A stretch of DNA of 64,000 bases from Ceratopteris richardii (Eukaryota; Streptophyta; Polypodiopsida; Polypodiales; Pteridaceae): assembly GCA_020310875.1 (NCBI GenBank), contig CM035417.1, positions 108,173,104 to 108,237,103 of the forward strand. Direction: 5' to 3'. The notes below the pieces were generated by a model, which saw only the letters and a program-made list of their open reading frames with translations, had not been told where the DNA came from and ran no database searches. Position numbers and translations under genes: made by a program. Shown piece after piece: positions 1 through 11,424 of this stretch. Position 1 is the stretch's first letter; each line of letters begins with the position of its first letter.

Positions 1-640
1 GTCCCACATCAGACATCTCAAATGAGGCATGCAAATCAGCCTTAAAATCATCAATATGCCTCTCATGAGGATGAGTGAGCAGCATGTCATCAACATAAAC
101 AACAATGATCAGAAGTACATCATTATCACGCTTAACATATAAGGTGCCTTCAGTTGGACTATTCTCAAAACCATGTGCAATCAGATAGCCATGTATCTTT
201 TCATACCAAGCACATGGTGCTTGCTTGAAACCATATAATGCCTTCTTTAACCTGCACATCTCGTTCTCATGCCCTTTCTGCACAAAGCCACAGGGCTGAA
301 AAACATACACTTCTTCATGCAAGTCACCATTCAGAAATGCAGCTTTAATGTCCAACTGATGTACATTCCAACCATGATGGGCTGCAAATGCACAGATGCT
401 CCGAACAGTAGTCATACGTCATGTAGGAGCAAAGGTCTCATCAAAATCAATGCCTCTTTCTTGTGCATAACCCATTAGAACAAGCCTAGCCTTATACCTG
501 TCAACTCTACCATCAGGTTTATGCTTCAGCTTGTATACCCATTTAGTGCCAATGGCCTTTTTGCTAGGAGGCAAGTCACATAAAGACCAAGTACCACTCT
601 TCATTATTGCATCATATTCAGATTGCATAGCAGCCATCCA
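1..640 (-). pseudogene. Copia-1 reverse transcriptase (partial)
   Basis: Minus-strand translation gives the N-terminal part of a copia RT. The conserved KWVYKLKHKPDG and YKARLV stretch lies near 500-560, followed by the first catalytic Asp in QLDIKAAFLNG, then KALYGFKQAP and the catalytic YVDD box near 85-100. An in-frame TGA near 418-420 interrupts the protein between FAPT and RMTTVR, so the frame is broken although both active-site motifs survive. The rest of RT and RNase H lie beyond the window edge. RT would copy the element RNA into cDNA in virus-like particles. Confidence 0.9.
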
Positions 641-1359
641 ATTTTCTCAATTTTGTGCTTCATCAAACAAAACAGGCTCCGTCTCATCAGAAAGACTAGA
701 TGCAGCCATAGCATAGCAATCTAATGCAAAAGAGGCACTATGAGAGCCTGATTGAGTACAATATGATAGAGCTCCATCTACTTTTCTATCACGCAAGGTC
801 TGCACCAGCCATTTTGGCATAGTTCTTGCCTGCTCAATATCAACTATCTCATCAATAAGTGCATCATGTAAATCTGCATCAGAAATGGAATGATCTACAT
901 CATCACATGAAACCTGCAAAGGCTCAGAAGTTGCCTCGTTAGGACCAGCACTAGACTGTCAACCTGTAAAAAGAGGCAGCAAAGTATCATACATGTCTTT
1001 GGAGCTAACAGATGTCTCCTTAGTACATGAAAGCAATGGTTGAATAGCATCTTCCACAAAAACATCACGGCTAACCAGAATGCATTTAGTATGTGCATGA
1101 TATAGACGATAGCCTTTACTTTCAGAATTGTACCCAACAAGAATACATTTGACTACTTTATCATCCAATTTTCTATGATGTTGTTCAGGCACTAATGCAT
1201 ATGCCAAACAACCAAAAACACGCAGATGAGCAACAGATGGCTTGCGATCATGCCAAGCCTCATATGGACTGATAGACTGCAGTGCTTTACTAGGACACCT
1301 GTTCAGTACATATGCTGCACACATGACAGTCTCAAGCCAGAAACTGTGGTAATGCCTGA
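641..1359 (-). pseudogene. Copia-1 integrase C-terminal part and integrase-RT linker
   Basis: Reading the minus strand, this encodes the end of the integrase core and its C-terminal region (CPSKALQSISPYEAW, VFGCLAYALVP, KCILVGYNSESKGYRLY, VSRDVFVEDA), followed by an acidic linker typical of the copia spacer between integrase and RT. In-frame stops occur near 958 and 646. The segment joins the integrase core of the first copy of the tandem duplication at 1360 and leads directly into RT at 640. Confidence 0.85.
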
Positions 1360-2069
1360 CTCTTGACCATACACCTTGCCATCTCCATGAAAGACTTGTT
1401 CTTCCATTCAGTAACTCCATTCTGTTGAGGTGTATACGACACTGTACACTGGTGTTTTATCCCACGTTGAGCCAGAAATGCATTAAAATCAAAAGACATA
1501 TATTCCCCCCCTCGATCTGAATGGAGGGTGCCCATTTTACATGTTGATACACTTTTAGCCAAAACCAAAAACTTTTTGAAGCACATGAACACTTTGGACT
1601 TTGCCTTCAATGGATATACCCATGCATGCTTGGAAAAATCATCAATGAAATTCATGAAGTAAAGATAATTTCCAAAAGAGGGTGTCTGCATAGGACCACA
1701 GACATCACTATGTACTCTTGACCATACCCCTTGCCATCTCCATGAAAGACCTATTCTTCCATTCAGCAACTCCATTCTGTTGAGGTGTATAGGACACTGT
1801 ACACTGGTGTTTTATCCCACGTTGAGCCAGAAATGCATTAAAATCAAAAGACATATATTCCCCCCCTCAATCTGAACGGAGGGTGCCCATTTTACATGCT
1901 GATAGACTTTTAGCCAAAACCAAAAACTCTTTGAAGCACATGAACAGTTTGGACTTTGCCTTCAATGGATATACCCATGCATGCTTGGAAAAATCATCAA
2001 TGAAATTCACGAAGTAAAGATAATTTCCAAAAGAGGGTGTCTACATAGGACCACAGACATCACTATGTA
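1360..2069 (-). repeat. 355-bp tandem duplication inside Copia-1 integrase
   Basis: Two direct copies, 1360-1714 and 1715-2069, carry the same part of the integrase catalytic core with a scatter of substitutions. The plus strand starts both copies with CTCTTGACCATAC. The copy nearer RT still encodes SDVCGP, LHSDRGGEYMS and PQQNGVTEW, which carry the D,D,E catalytic residues. Because 355 is not a multiple of three, the duplication shifts the reading frame and disrupts integrase. The divergence between copies shows that the duplication is not an assembly artefact of identical reads. Confidence 0.93.
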
Positions 2070-2280
2070 CAAGATGCAATTTCTGAGTAGCCCGAACTGA
2101 ACCATCTTTTGGAAATGAGGAATGCTGCATTTTGCCCAAAATATAGCCTTCACAAACATGTTTTCCAGGTGCCTCAAGCTTGGGCAAAGAGGACACCATT
2201 TCAGATTTCTGCAGGCCTAGCAAACTAGCAAAATTCAGATGACCAAAGCGTACATGCCAAAGCTTTGCATCTGACATAGC
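2041..2280 (-). pseudogene. Copia-1 GAG-pre-integrase zinc finger region
   Basis: The minus strand encodes SDAKLWHVRFGHLNFASL and then a CEGYILGKMQ stretch before LVHSDVCGPM. This is the HHCC zinc-binding region found just upstream of the copia integrase core. The usual second Cys of the CxxC pair is changed here (CEGYILGK rather than CxxCxxGK). It is followed downstream by the duplicated integrase core. Confidence 0.85.
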
Positions 2281-2703
2281 CTAAGAATCATTTACTGCAC
2301 ATGCCGAATCACTTATAGATCTTTCATAGTCTATGATTTTATACAGCCCACAACATAAAATGCCAGAAGCAATAATCACATTGCCATTTGATAGATCATG
2401 AATTGTACACCTGTCATCAACAAATTTCACAACCAAGCCAATCTTGGCTAATGCAGAAACTGATAATAGGTTCTTTTTGATCCTTGGCACAAATAAAGCA
2501 TCTGACAAAGTGAAAGAACTACCATCAATAGTAGTCAAAAAGATCTTAGCAACTCCCATAACAGGATAAGAGGAGTTGTTGGCGCATGTAACAGTATTCC
2601 CTCTAGGGACAGGCTCGAGTGAAGAGAAGAAACTACGCTGTGAGGTAATATGTTTGGTCGACCTACTATCAAAGTACCAAACATCTGAGTCTACTGCAGA
2701 CAT
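2281..2703 (-). pseudogene. Copia-1 aspartic protease
   Basis: The open frame encodes VWYFDSRSTKHITSQ followed by NTVTCANNSSYPVMG and LFVPRIKKNLLSVSAL, the standard layout of a copia retropepsin between gag and GAG-pre-integrase. The active site normally reads D-S-G/T; here it reads D-S-R (near 2655-2680), so the Gly is lost, which would be expected to impair catalysis. A homologous domain at 46770-47190 reads D-N-G. Protease would cleave the gag-pol polyprotein. Confidence 0.88.
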
Positions 2704-3752
2704 GCACTGCTCATGAGAAGATGGGTCAAAACTACAAACAGTAGTAAACGCCCATTCTTCTTCCTACACAAGATTAGCAGACTCCGTTTTTTGTGTAGAG
2801 GCATCTACAAAAACCATTCTCGCCTCTTTCTTCTTTGCCACTTTTGTAGCCAGTTTTGGACAGTTCTTTATGGTGTGATCATTCCCTTTACAATACTTGC
2901 AAAACAATTTTTGGTTTTCTGATTTTTTCTCATCTTTGTCTTGGTTCTTCGAATGTGCAACATTTGCAGATTTCTACTTACTAGTAGAAGAGCTCCATTT
3001 TCCTTTGCCCTTCTGATTAGCCAGGAAAGCTTGATCTGCAACATGCATAATGGACCTGTTCTGTCTAGACTGATCTTCCTGCAACAGAACAGAGACTAAC
3101 TCCTCAAATGACAAGGCATTTGGATTGCCTTTCATCATCAACCAAAGAGTAGAAGAAAAACTCTGATCTGAATCAGGACAACCATTTAGAACAGTCTGCA
3201 CAAGTGAGCTATTTGGTATAACCTCATCAGCAGAAATCAACTGTTCCTTCAAGTCTTTGATCTTTGTTAGGAAACTGTCCATAGAATCACCTTCATTCAT
3301 GTGCTCACTCTCCAATTGTTTTCGGAGGTAAGCAACACGAGGCTCATTCCTGCTTGGTACAATGTGGTAAGTGTATCCCAAGCATCCTTAGCTGTTCTAC
3401 AAGAGCGAATGTGAGGAATCATGGCATATTTGACAAACAAGGCTATCAAAGCATGTGCCTCAACATCTCTGCCATCCCTACAAATTTGCTCTTCATTAGG
3501 TGCAACAAAAACTATAGCACGAACAAGAATATGTAGAATATCATCATCTTTGACACCTTCTACATCAGCTTCAATACCTACAGTTGTAACAGTTGCAGGT
3601 GTGATAGGACGTTCTTCGACACCTTGCATAATGTTCCACAGTCCTTTTGCAACCAACACATGTCGCATCATATAAGCCCATAACGGTTAGTTGGTACCAT
3701 CCAACTTATCCTCAACTACCAACATCCGGAATACATCACTACTTTCAGCCAT
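2704..3752 (-). pseudogene. Copia-1 gag with CCHC zinc knuckle
   Basis: The ATG at 3752-3750 gives MAESSDVFRMLVVEDKLDGTN, then an in-frame TAA interrupts the conserved PLWAYMM stretch. Further on are LESEHMNEGDSMDSFLTKIK and LVSVLLQEDQSRQNRSIM, typical of the copia gag (UBN2-type) domain. A zinc knuckle CKYCKGNDHTIKNC lies near 2856-2904 with the spacing CX2CX4HX4C. Frameshifts occur around 3300-3380 and 2970. Gag forms the nucleocapsid of the particle; this copy is inactive. Confidence 0.88.
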
Positions 3753-4093
3753 GGCCGGTGACTAACATACCTTGATGCAGAAAATTGGTTGTATCTCAGA
3801 AAGTTGAACGGAACTGCCCAGATGAATTCTGCTAGACCTCTAGCAGACTTTGAGATGCTTATACTGGCGAACAGAAACTGGTATATATCTTTGGCACAAA
3901 AAGACAAAATAGCCTACACAACTGCTGCAATAGTGCGTTCGGAGGCCAAAACGAGCTCAAATTGTGATTTCGGCACCATAGAGTGAAGCAGTTTTGATCT
4001 TGGAAACACGTTGAGTATGCTCACCAGAATTCATGCGATTTTGAGTCTCCAAATGAAGAAGTGTCAACGGTGCCCTAGATGAAGCGACGACTT

Positions 4094-4105
4094 GCTCTGA
4101 TACCA
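4094..4105 (-). other. Copia-1 primer-binding site
   Basis: The minus strand reads TGGTATCAGAGC, the standard initiator tRNA-Met primer-binding site of plant copia elements, two bases inside the LTR end at 4108. This fixes the element orientation and the LTR boundary. Confidence 0.93.
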
Positions 4106-4107
4106 AT

Positions 4108-4337
4108 TGTTGGAGATAGACGTTTGCGGAAGCACGCGAACAGCACAAGGAAGGAGAAGAAGCTTCGAGCACAACACACAATACTGAATGTATTACTAGA
4201 GAATGTACAAAGATAAGTAGCCCATTAGGGCAATAGGCGTATATACAAGCTAGGGGAAAAAAACCTCCTAAAGAGGGAAAAAAGTACCCCGGCGGTCCTA
4301 GAGTGTTCACACACATCACTACCTAAATATATCAACA
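4108..4337 (-). repeat. Copia-1 5' LTR (230 bp)
   Basis: The LTR begins TGTTG and ends CAACA, a perfect 5-bp terminal inverted repeat, and directly abuts the primer-binding site. Its minus strand is clearly related to the plus-strand LTRs at 21006-21236 and 38346-38576, for example around CCCTCTTTAGGAGG and GTAATACATTCAGTATTGTG. The partner LTR lies outside the window, so no target-site duplication can be checked; the right flank begins ATCAA. Confidence 0.88.
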
Positions 4338-4668
4338 ATCAATATTCATTTTCTTGGTATTTGATAAGGATTTTTTATGGATCACGTATTTATGTGAAAG
4401 CCTAGGGACTTAGTCTTGTAAAATTATAAAAGGAAAGGCCATATTCTAGGAGTTTGAGGTATTTAGACTTGATGTGCCCTCAATCAATCAATTCACCTAC
4501 AATCAAGTTGTTAGAATTGATTTCATCTTTTCCTAGTTTATAGGAAGGTGATTCATTCAATCACAAACAAATTCATCCATGTGTTGACTTGAGCTTAAAC
4601 TCATTGTTAACAGAGTGGTGGACCTCAAGAGTCTATTTAAAGACTCTAACTCATTATTACAATACGTG

Positions 4669-4743
<75 letters not shown>

Positions 4744-4824
4744 CATCACTTTGTTCACTCTTCAATTTTTGCATCATCTTCTCCAACTCTAGTATATTTC
4801 CAAAGGATGGTTCTTGTTCTAAAT
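4338..4824. other. Unassigned spacer with TA microsatellite
   Basis: AT-rich DNA between Copia-1 and the truncated Copia-2. I see no coding pattern. Apart from the TA tract at 4671-4739 nothing in it matches other parts of the window. Confidence 0.6.
4671..4739. repeat. (TA)n microsatellite
   Basis: An uninterrupted run of TA dinucleotides about 69 bases long. Apparent open frames through it encode only alternating Ile-Tyr and are artefacts. Confidence 0.98.
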
Positions 4825-4861
4825 AGTTTCAAATTTGATTAGTGAGAATTTACTTGAAAGA

Positions 4862-6509
4862 TTCCTAGATATGTTGAAATAGGTGATGACACATCGCGTC
4901 CTATTGAGCATACACGAAACATAGCATTGTCTATGGAGGACGGACAGGTAAAACATCTCGCTGATGTGTTGCATGTTCCAAATATAACAAAGAATCTGAT
5001 TTTTGTTGGACAAATGGTTGACTAGGGATTACAAGTCAGGTTCAATGCTGATGGATTATATGTAGAAGAGTACAAGCAGGATGGACGATTGGTTGCCAAA
5101 GGAAACAAAGTGGGTAGGATGTTCACCTTAAATGTGAAGATTCCTGAAATGAATGCAGCCATGTTTGCGAAAGGTGCAGGAGTTATTGCAGATATAGAGA
5201 TATGGCACAAACAGATTGGACATGCAAACTTGCAAAGGCTGAAACTGATGCAGTCAAAGGAGATTGTCCATGGACTACCAAATTTCAAAGTTGTAGAAAT
5301 GCAAAAGGTATGTGCAGCATGTGAATTTGGTAAACAATCAAGAGCATCATTTCCACATGACAAGCATGTTAGTGAGAATGTACTAGAAGTAGTACATATA
5401 GATGTTTGGGGTCTAGCAAAGACCACATCTATGGGCGGTTGCAGGTTTTATGTTACTTTCATGACCATACGCACGAAGTATGGGTATATTTCATGAAAGA
5501 GAAGAGCGAGGTGTTTAGTCACTTCCAGAATTTGAAAGTTATGGTGGAAAAGCAAACAGGGAAGTACATTCAAACATTAAGATCTGATGGAGGAGTTGAA
5601 TACATGTCAAATGAGTTCAGCAGTTTTCTAAAAAGTCATGGAATTCGGCATCAGTTTTCATGCAAGTACACACCACAACAGAATGGTGTTGCTGAATGCA
5701 AAAATAGACATATTGCAGAAATAGCAAGAGCCTTGATGGCTGAGAAGAATATGCCTCATTGTTATTGGGCAGAAGTTGTGCATACTGTTGTATACATCAT
5801 GAACAGAACTCCGACTGCTGCTGTACATCAAGTTACACCTGAAGAGAAGTTTACACGTAAAAAGCCAAACTTATCACATCTGAAAGTTTTTGGTTGTATT
5901 GCATATGTACATGTTCCAGATGAGTTGAGGATGAAGCTTGATCCGAAAGCAGAAAAATGTGTCTTCATTGGATATTCCCTTGAGCAAAAGGGGTACAAAT
6001 GTTATAACCCACTCACACGACAGGTGAAGGTGAGCAGAGATGTGGTATTTGATGAAATGTCAAGCTTCTATGCAGATGCCAAAGAAGGACTGAATCTTGA
6101 ACCAGATGACAAAGAAAATGCTAAAAAATCTACTACAGAATCTCAAGTTTTGAGTGGACCGGATGCATCACCAAGCAATAGTTCCAACTCAAATCCATGG
6201 AGTGGAAGATTGCGTGGAAATTTCAGTCCAGCAAATTCATCAAATACATCCAAGAAAGGTAAAGAAAAGTTTTCTGCTGGTAGTAAAACAGGTGCAGGTT
6301 TTGATGATGTTGATGGAGATTCAAGTGGTTCAGAAAAGAGTATTGATGAGGAACTTGGATTGCCCTTTTTGAAGACTCCAGGAGTAAGAAGGTCACTTGC
6401 AGATGATACAAGAAGAAGTGACCCAGGACCAAGAAGATTTGCGAGGATGCGTAATTCAGTGCAACGATTCACATATGATAGTTACATGGCTCGCCATTGT
6501 GCTACATGA
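4862..6509 (+). pseudogene. Copia-2 protease end, GAG-pre-integrase and integrase
   Basis: The sequence starts with IPRYVEIGDD and VLHVPNITKNL, the C-terminal half of a copia protease, with an in-frame stop near 5021. GAG-pre-integrase follows (IEIWHKQIGHANLQRL, CAACEFGKQS). The integrase core shows VVHIDVWGLAK, LRSDGGVEYMSNEF and QQNGVAECKNR, so all three D,D,E residues are present. A frameshift near 5462 splits the core. Downstream are KVFGCIAYVHVP and KCVFIGYSLEQKGYKCY, then a Ser/Asp-rich linker. Another one-base shift at 6485-6497 separates it from RT. Confidence 0.9.
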
Positions 6510-8113
6510 CAAAGGTAATACAAGTTGCTGAACCTTCTTGTTTTGAAGATGCAATTGGTAATGTAGATTGGGAAAAAGCTATGGATGAGGAGATGGCTGC
6601 ACTTTATGGAAATGATACATGGAAGCTGGTTCCATTGCCGCAAGGAAAGAAATCCATAGGTTGCAAATGGGTTTACAAGGTAAAGCATAATGCTGATGGT
6701 AGCATAAGCAGGTATAAAGCACGATTGGTAGCTAAAGGTTATGCACAAACATATGGCATTGATTATGAGGAAACATTCAACCTTGTAGCTAAAATGTCTA
6801 CTGTTAGAACACTTGTTGCATTAGCTACAACAAAAGGATGGAATTTGCATCAGATGGATGTGAAGAATGCTTTCCTACATGGTGAGTTATAGGAAGAAGT
6901 ATATATGGACCAGCCACAAGGATACGAAGATTCAAAGCATCCAGAATATGTTTGCAGGTTGCAAAAGGCTTTGTATGGGCTGAAGCAAGCCCCTCGTGCA
7001 TGGCATGCAAGGATTGCTGATTACTTAACCGACATTGGGTTCTCTATGTGTGATGCAGATCACTCACTATATGCAAGGAGGGCTGATGATGGCATCACTA
7101 TTGTGGCTATTTATGTTGATGACCTGATTGCAGGTGGTGATAATGAAGAAAGCATCAAAGAGGTAAAGAAACTTCTTATGCAGGAATTCGACATGAAAGA
7201 TCTTGGTATGCTGCGCTATTTCTTGGGCATTGAGTTTATACATACAGAAACAGGTATATGGATGTCGCAAAGGCAATATGCCTTGAATATGCTGCAAAAG
7301 TATGGTATGGCTAATTGTAAGCCAATTTCTATGCCATTAGATCAGAATTTGAAATTGGATACTACATCAGGTGAAGCATTGGAAAATGCTACTATGTACA
7401 GGAAAATTGTGGGAAGTCTTATATATCTCACAATTACAAGGCCTGATCTAAGTTATACTGTTGGACTTGAAAGTCAATTTATGCAGGTTCCCAGGAAGCC
7501 ACATTTGGATGCTCTGAGGCGCACTCTACGTTATGTGAGTGCTACCTTGGATTATGCATTGTTTTATGAAGATGGTATGGAGTTGCAGGTTCATGGATAC
7601 ACCGATGCAGATTGGGCTGGTAGTACTCCAGATAGAAGATCTACTAGTGGCTTTCTTCTCTCACTTGGAGGTGCAGCTATTACATGGAGCAGCAAGAAGC
7701 AACCCACTGTTGCTTTGTCGAGTACAGAGGCTGAGTATAGAGGTGCTGCAATGGCAGCATGTGAGGCATGATGGCTGGAGATGTTACTTGCAGATTTAGG
7801 TGTGGAAGTGCAAAAGCCTATCACTATCTATTGTGATAATCTTAGCAGCATAGAGTTAGCACGGAACCCTGTTTTCCATGCTAGAACAAAGCATATTGAG
7901 GTACATTATCACTTCATCAGAGAGAAAGTATTAGTAGGTGATATTGATCTTGTTTACGTGAGAACAGATGAGCAGGTTGCTGATATTTTCACCAAAGCAC
8001 TTGGAGCTGAGAAGTTAAAGAAGTTTCGAGAGATGCTTGGATTACAGGATATGTCGTTGAGCTTGAGGGGGAGTGTTGAGATATCAAGCTCAACATGTGA
8101 TGATCGAGGATGA
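6490..8113 (+). pseudogene. Copia-2 reverse transcriptase and RNase H
   Basis: RT begins with DWEKAMDEEMAALYGNDTW and GCKWVYKVKHNADGS. The first catalytic Asp is in HQMDVKNAFLHGEL, directly followed by an in-frame TAG near 6890. [13 protein letters not shown] and the YVDD box (IYVDDLIAGG near 7110) follow. RNase H has TDADWAGS, ALSSTEAEYRG and DNLSSIELA, then ARTKHIEVHYHFIREK and VADIFTKAL. A TGA near 7770 interrupts RNase H. The final frame runs into the 3' LTR, as usual for copia. Only these stops and small shifts prevent reading, so decay is moderate. Confidence 0.92.
8062..8073 (+). other. Copia-2 polypurine tract
   Basis: CTTGAGGGGGAG directly precedes the LTR start TGTTGAGATATC. This is the expected second-strand primer site and supports the LTR boundary at 8074. 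Confidence 0.85.
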
Positions 8114-8454
8114 CACGTATCAGGTTTTTGTTTCTCTGACATGTATAGTGGTCATACCGATATATGTTAGGGATACCTCATTAAGCTTTATTAGATTTAT
8201 CTACCGAGAGTGATGGCACATTTGTTTCTTGCCAGCTCACTCATTCGCGGATATTAGGTTTTTCCTTATGTACTGATCTTGCGCTTGTTGTATTCTTGTT
8301 TTTTAGGTCACTCTTGTACATTCCTTTTATGTAATAGAAGAAGAAGAAGATCATTCTTCCTTGCCTCAATCTGTGTGTGTGCTTCTCCTTGAGAGTGAGA
8401 GTGTGTGTGTGAGCTCTCTTCCTTATCTCCTTCCTCGTGACAAGAGAGGCAACA
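8074..8454 (+). repeat. Copia-2 3' LTR (381 bp)
   Basis: It begins TGTTG and ends CAACA, forming a 5-bp terminal inverted repeat. The polypurine tract precedes it and gypsy-tail sequence known from other copies follows it. No second copy of this LTR is present in the window. A short GT/GA-rich stretch lies at 8366-8425. Confidence 0.85.
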
Positions 8455-8891
8455 ATTAGAACCAAGCACACAGATCGAAAGAAGATCCTTTCACCTTATC
8501 AGTAATAGTAAGAAGACAATCAACAATGGTTTGAGTTTAGAAGCCAAAAGTACCAATAGCCCCCAAAGAACCAAAGAGCCAAACACGTGAGATACATAAT
8601 TTAAGAAACCATCCAAAGATGAAGAGGCCAAAAGTGATCTGTACGCAGCCAAACACTGTGCTAAAATGGATCCCTATAAGGAGAAATGATCACTTGTCAT
8701 TCAACCATCGATTGATTGCGTCATTTCAAGATCCAATGGATACCTCCAAACAAACATTGCATCAACGTCAGCAAGTAACATCATAGCCTTGACCTGCAAA
8801 AGTCATGTGCCTTCGGCATAACCCTGTCTTTTGCACCATTCAAGTCATGCATTTCCACAATATGCATTAATATACGGCCACATTACAAATT
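8455..8891 (+). pseudogene. Gypsy tail fragment (fourth copy)
   Basis: This matches 57965-58410 and 25590-25875 closely, for example around AACCAAGCACACAGATCG, CATCCAAAGATGAAGAGG and GGATCCCTATAAGGAGAAATG. It is the C-terminal coding tail described at 57837-58337. It is bounded on the left by the Copia-2 LTR and on the right by the truncated end of the Copia-3 LTR, so it is an isolated scrap. Confidence 0.8.
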
Positions 8892-9708
8892 GCTCAGTAT
8901 GACCAGCACAGTAGGAATTGGAAAAATTCTGTTTAGGGGTATCTAATTAGCTACGTGAGCTACATATTCCAAGTGGAATGATTTAAAATGATAAACTATG
9001 CTAAGAGAAATCAATTTAGCAAGTTAAGCTATACCCCCGACTTTTTAGGACTGTAATAAAAAATGACCAAGATCCCCTCCACGCAGATTTCTTCAAAATG
9101 GCTGAATAGAATGTCTTCAAACTTTGATAGCATCTAGATTATTTCTTGCTGAATCCAACAAGCTTTGAATCACTGAATTTGGTGAAGAATTGACCGAGAT
9201 ATGCCCTTGCCACATTGACAGACTTTTGAGTAGACTAATAGAGAACTCAGAGATGGACAATGTGAATCTATGTATTAATGAACATTTGTATACAACTCCA
9301 TTGGCATGAATATCATTGTCAAATGGTATAGAGAGCTGTGGGCTTGAGTGTAGACCTCACACACACTCAAAAATCAGAAATGCTAGGCTCGGGAGTGCTC
9401 ACTCTTACCCACGACTTATCATGAACATTTTTATAAGAGATGGGTAGAAGTTTGAATTCAAATTCAAACTTTTGGCTCCCTATGATCAAGCTCCTAAATG
9501 CTTGGAGATATTCTTTCAATCAAACAGCTACTTTTATCCAAGAATCCTTTTGGTAGGTGATTACAAAAAGATTCCAAGTCAATCTAACTTTTATAATGAG
9601 GTAAAGTGGTAATTAACCACTAGCATATGTTCCTATGCTTCTTCATGTATGTATAAACTTCAATGCATCCTTTGAGCCAAATGTGTAGGCTTGCATTTTA
9701 CACCAACA
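8892..9708 (-). repeat. Copia-3 3' LTR (outer end truncated)
   Basis: The stretch from TGCTCAGTATGACCAGCAC to ACACCAACA matches 14192-15008 in the same orientation with scattered mismatches. The first about 240 bases of the full LTR (equivalent to 13950-14190) are missing. The outer end abuts gypsy-tail DNA at 8891. Confidence 0.92.
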
Positions 9709-9722
9709 GCTCCCCCTCAAGC
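9709..9722 (-). other. Copia-3 polypurine tract
   Basis: On the minus strand CTTGAGGGGGAGC lies immediately before the LTR start TGTTGGTGTAAAA. It is the same type as in Copia-2 and Copia-4. Confidence 0.85.
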
Positions 9723-9749
9723 CAAACATTTTGGCTTAAGTCTTCATCT

Positions 9750-11424
9750 TCAATCTTCAAGCACATCCTGCAATCCAATCATGGATTTGAATCTGCAAAG
9801 TTTGGTTCCATCCAAAGCTTTAGTCAACAAATCTGCACATTGCATGTTGGTTGATACATAGGTAAGTTGAATGTCCTTGCTTATCAACTTCTCTCTCACA
9901 TAATGGTAATGGACCTCTATGTGTTTGGTCCTAGCATGATAAATAGGATTAGCTGCAAGGTGAAGAGAACTTATATTATCTCCAAAGATAATTGGTGACC
10001 TAGTATATAATCCCAACTCTGTATACAAAAGCTTAATCCATATTGCTTCTTGTGTGACATTAGCCAGCCCTCTATATTCTGCCTCTATGGAAGACAAAGC
10101 AACAGTAGGTTGCTTCTTTGAAGACCATAAAATTGGTTTGTCATGTGCAAAAGAGATATACCCAGAAGTGCTCCTCCTATCATCCTTGCATCCTGCCCAA
10201 TCTACATCTGAATAAATTTTGATATCAATATCTGAAGTGAAAGGGAAATACAAACCATGGTTCTGTGTACCCTTGAGATACTTTAGGATTCTCTTGGCAG
10301 CCTCTAAGTGAGGTATCCTTGGCTTGTGCATAAATTGACTTAGCACACTAACTCCATATGCAATATCTATCCTTGTTAAGGTAGCATAGTTCAAACTACC
10401 CACCATACTTTGATAAGCTGTAATGTCTTTGACTTCATCACCTTCATGGGCACTTAGCTTTAGGATTATCTCCATTGGAGTGCTTGCTACTTTGGCATCC
10501 TGTAATTGAAACTTCTTCAACATGTCCTGTATATACTTTTTCTGAGTGATGTATATCCCTGAATTAGTGTAGACTAATTCAAGTCCCAAAAAATACTTCA
10601 ATAGACCAAGATCATTGATCTTGAACTCCTTCATCATTTGACTTTTGATATATCTGATTCCATTGACATCATTACTTGTAATGATGATATCATCAACATA
10701 AACACAGAGATATATTACCTCTGAATTACTTCTCTTGATGAACAGAGAAGTATCTACCTTGCTCATGACAAATCCTTGGTCTTGGAGAAATGTAGTTAAC
10801 CTCTAATTCCATGCCCTAAGTGCCTACTTCAATCCATATAAGGCCTTTTTCAATTTACAAACATATGTTACCTTCTTAGGGTCCTCATAGCTAGGAGGTT
10901 GTGGCATGTATACCTCCTCTGAAATCCATCCATTCAAGAAAGCATTCTTGACATCCAATTGGTACATATTCCAATTTTTTGATGTAGCCACACTTACCAA
11001 CACTCTGATGGTTGGCATCTTGGCTAGAGGTGAGAATGTCTCCTCATAGTCAATGCCTTGGGTTTGTGCAAAACCCTTGGCTACGAATCTGGCTTTGTAC
11101 CTATTGATTGTGCCATCAGAATTTCTTTATCCATCTGGATCCTATTACCTTCATTGAGTCCTTCTTAGGTAGTAACTCCCATGTGTCACTCTCCTTGAGT
11201 GCTTCAATCTCCTCATCCATAGCTTCTTTCCATTCTGATTTGGTTATTGCTTCTTCATATGACCCTGGTTCTTCATTTGACAAATCTTTGGCAAGATAAA
11301 CAAAATGTTTAGTAACAAGAGATCTATCATACCCATATCTGATAGGTTTCTTACTTTCTCTTTGTGATCTTCTAAATGGTTGAATTGAAGATTCAGGTAT
11401 GTCTTCAAGCTTCTTCATCTTCAT
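9750..11424 (-). pseudogene. Copia-3 reverse transcriptase and RNase H
   Basis: The region 11424-11116 carries the RT N-terminus (SEWKEAMDEEIEALKESDTW). The segment 11018-10824 carries the first catalytic Asp ([12 protein letters not shown]) and KKALYGLK. The segment 10766-9750 is a long open frame with the YVDD box at 10700-10689 and YQSMVGSLNYATLTR. RNase H motifs follow: YSDVDWAGC, ALSSIEAEYRG and DNISSLHLAANP, then ARTKHIEVHYHYVREK. Frameshifts and stops near 11110 and 10800 split the protein, and the RNase H motif STEAEY reads SIEAEY. Confidence 0.92.

Larger units (their letters stand above)
1..4337 (-). mobile_element. Copia-1: Ty1/copia LTR retrotransposon, truncated by the window edge
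   Basis: On the minus strand the order is LTR (4337-4108), primer-binding site, gag, protease, integrase and reverse transcriptase, which is the Ty1/copia order with integrase before RT. The element runs off the left edge inside RT, so RNase H, the polypurine tract and the 3' LTR are not visible. Several stops and a 355-bp internal tandem duplication show that this copy cannot make a full polyprotein. Its 230-bp LTR family recurs at 21006, 38346, 59071 and 46218, making it the most frequent copia family here. The superfamily call is firm; the lineage is not determined. Confidence 0.93.
4825..8454 (+). mobile_element. Copia-2: 5'-truncated Ty1/copia element with 3' LTR
   Basis: On the plus strand the order is protease C-terminus, GAG-pre-integrase, integrase, RT, RNase H, polypurine tract and one LTR (8074-8454). 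The 5' LTR, leader, gag and protease active site are missing; homology starts about 4825-4870. The right flank (from 8455) is gypsy-tail sequence also present at 57965 and 25590, which defines the 3' boundary. No duplicated target site could be matched confidently because the left end is a truncation. Confidence 0.92.
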
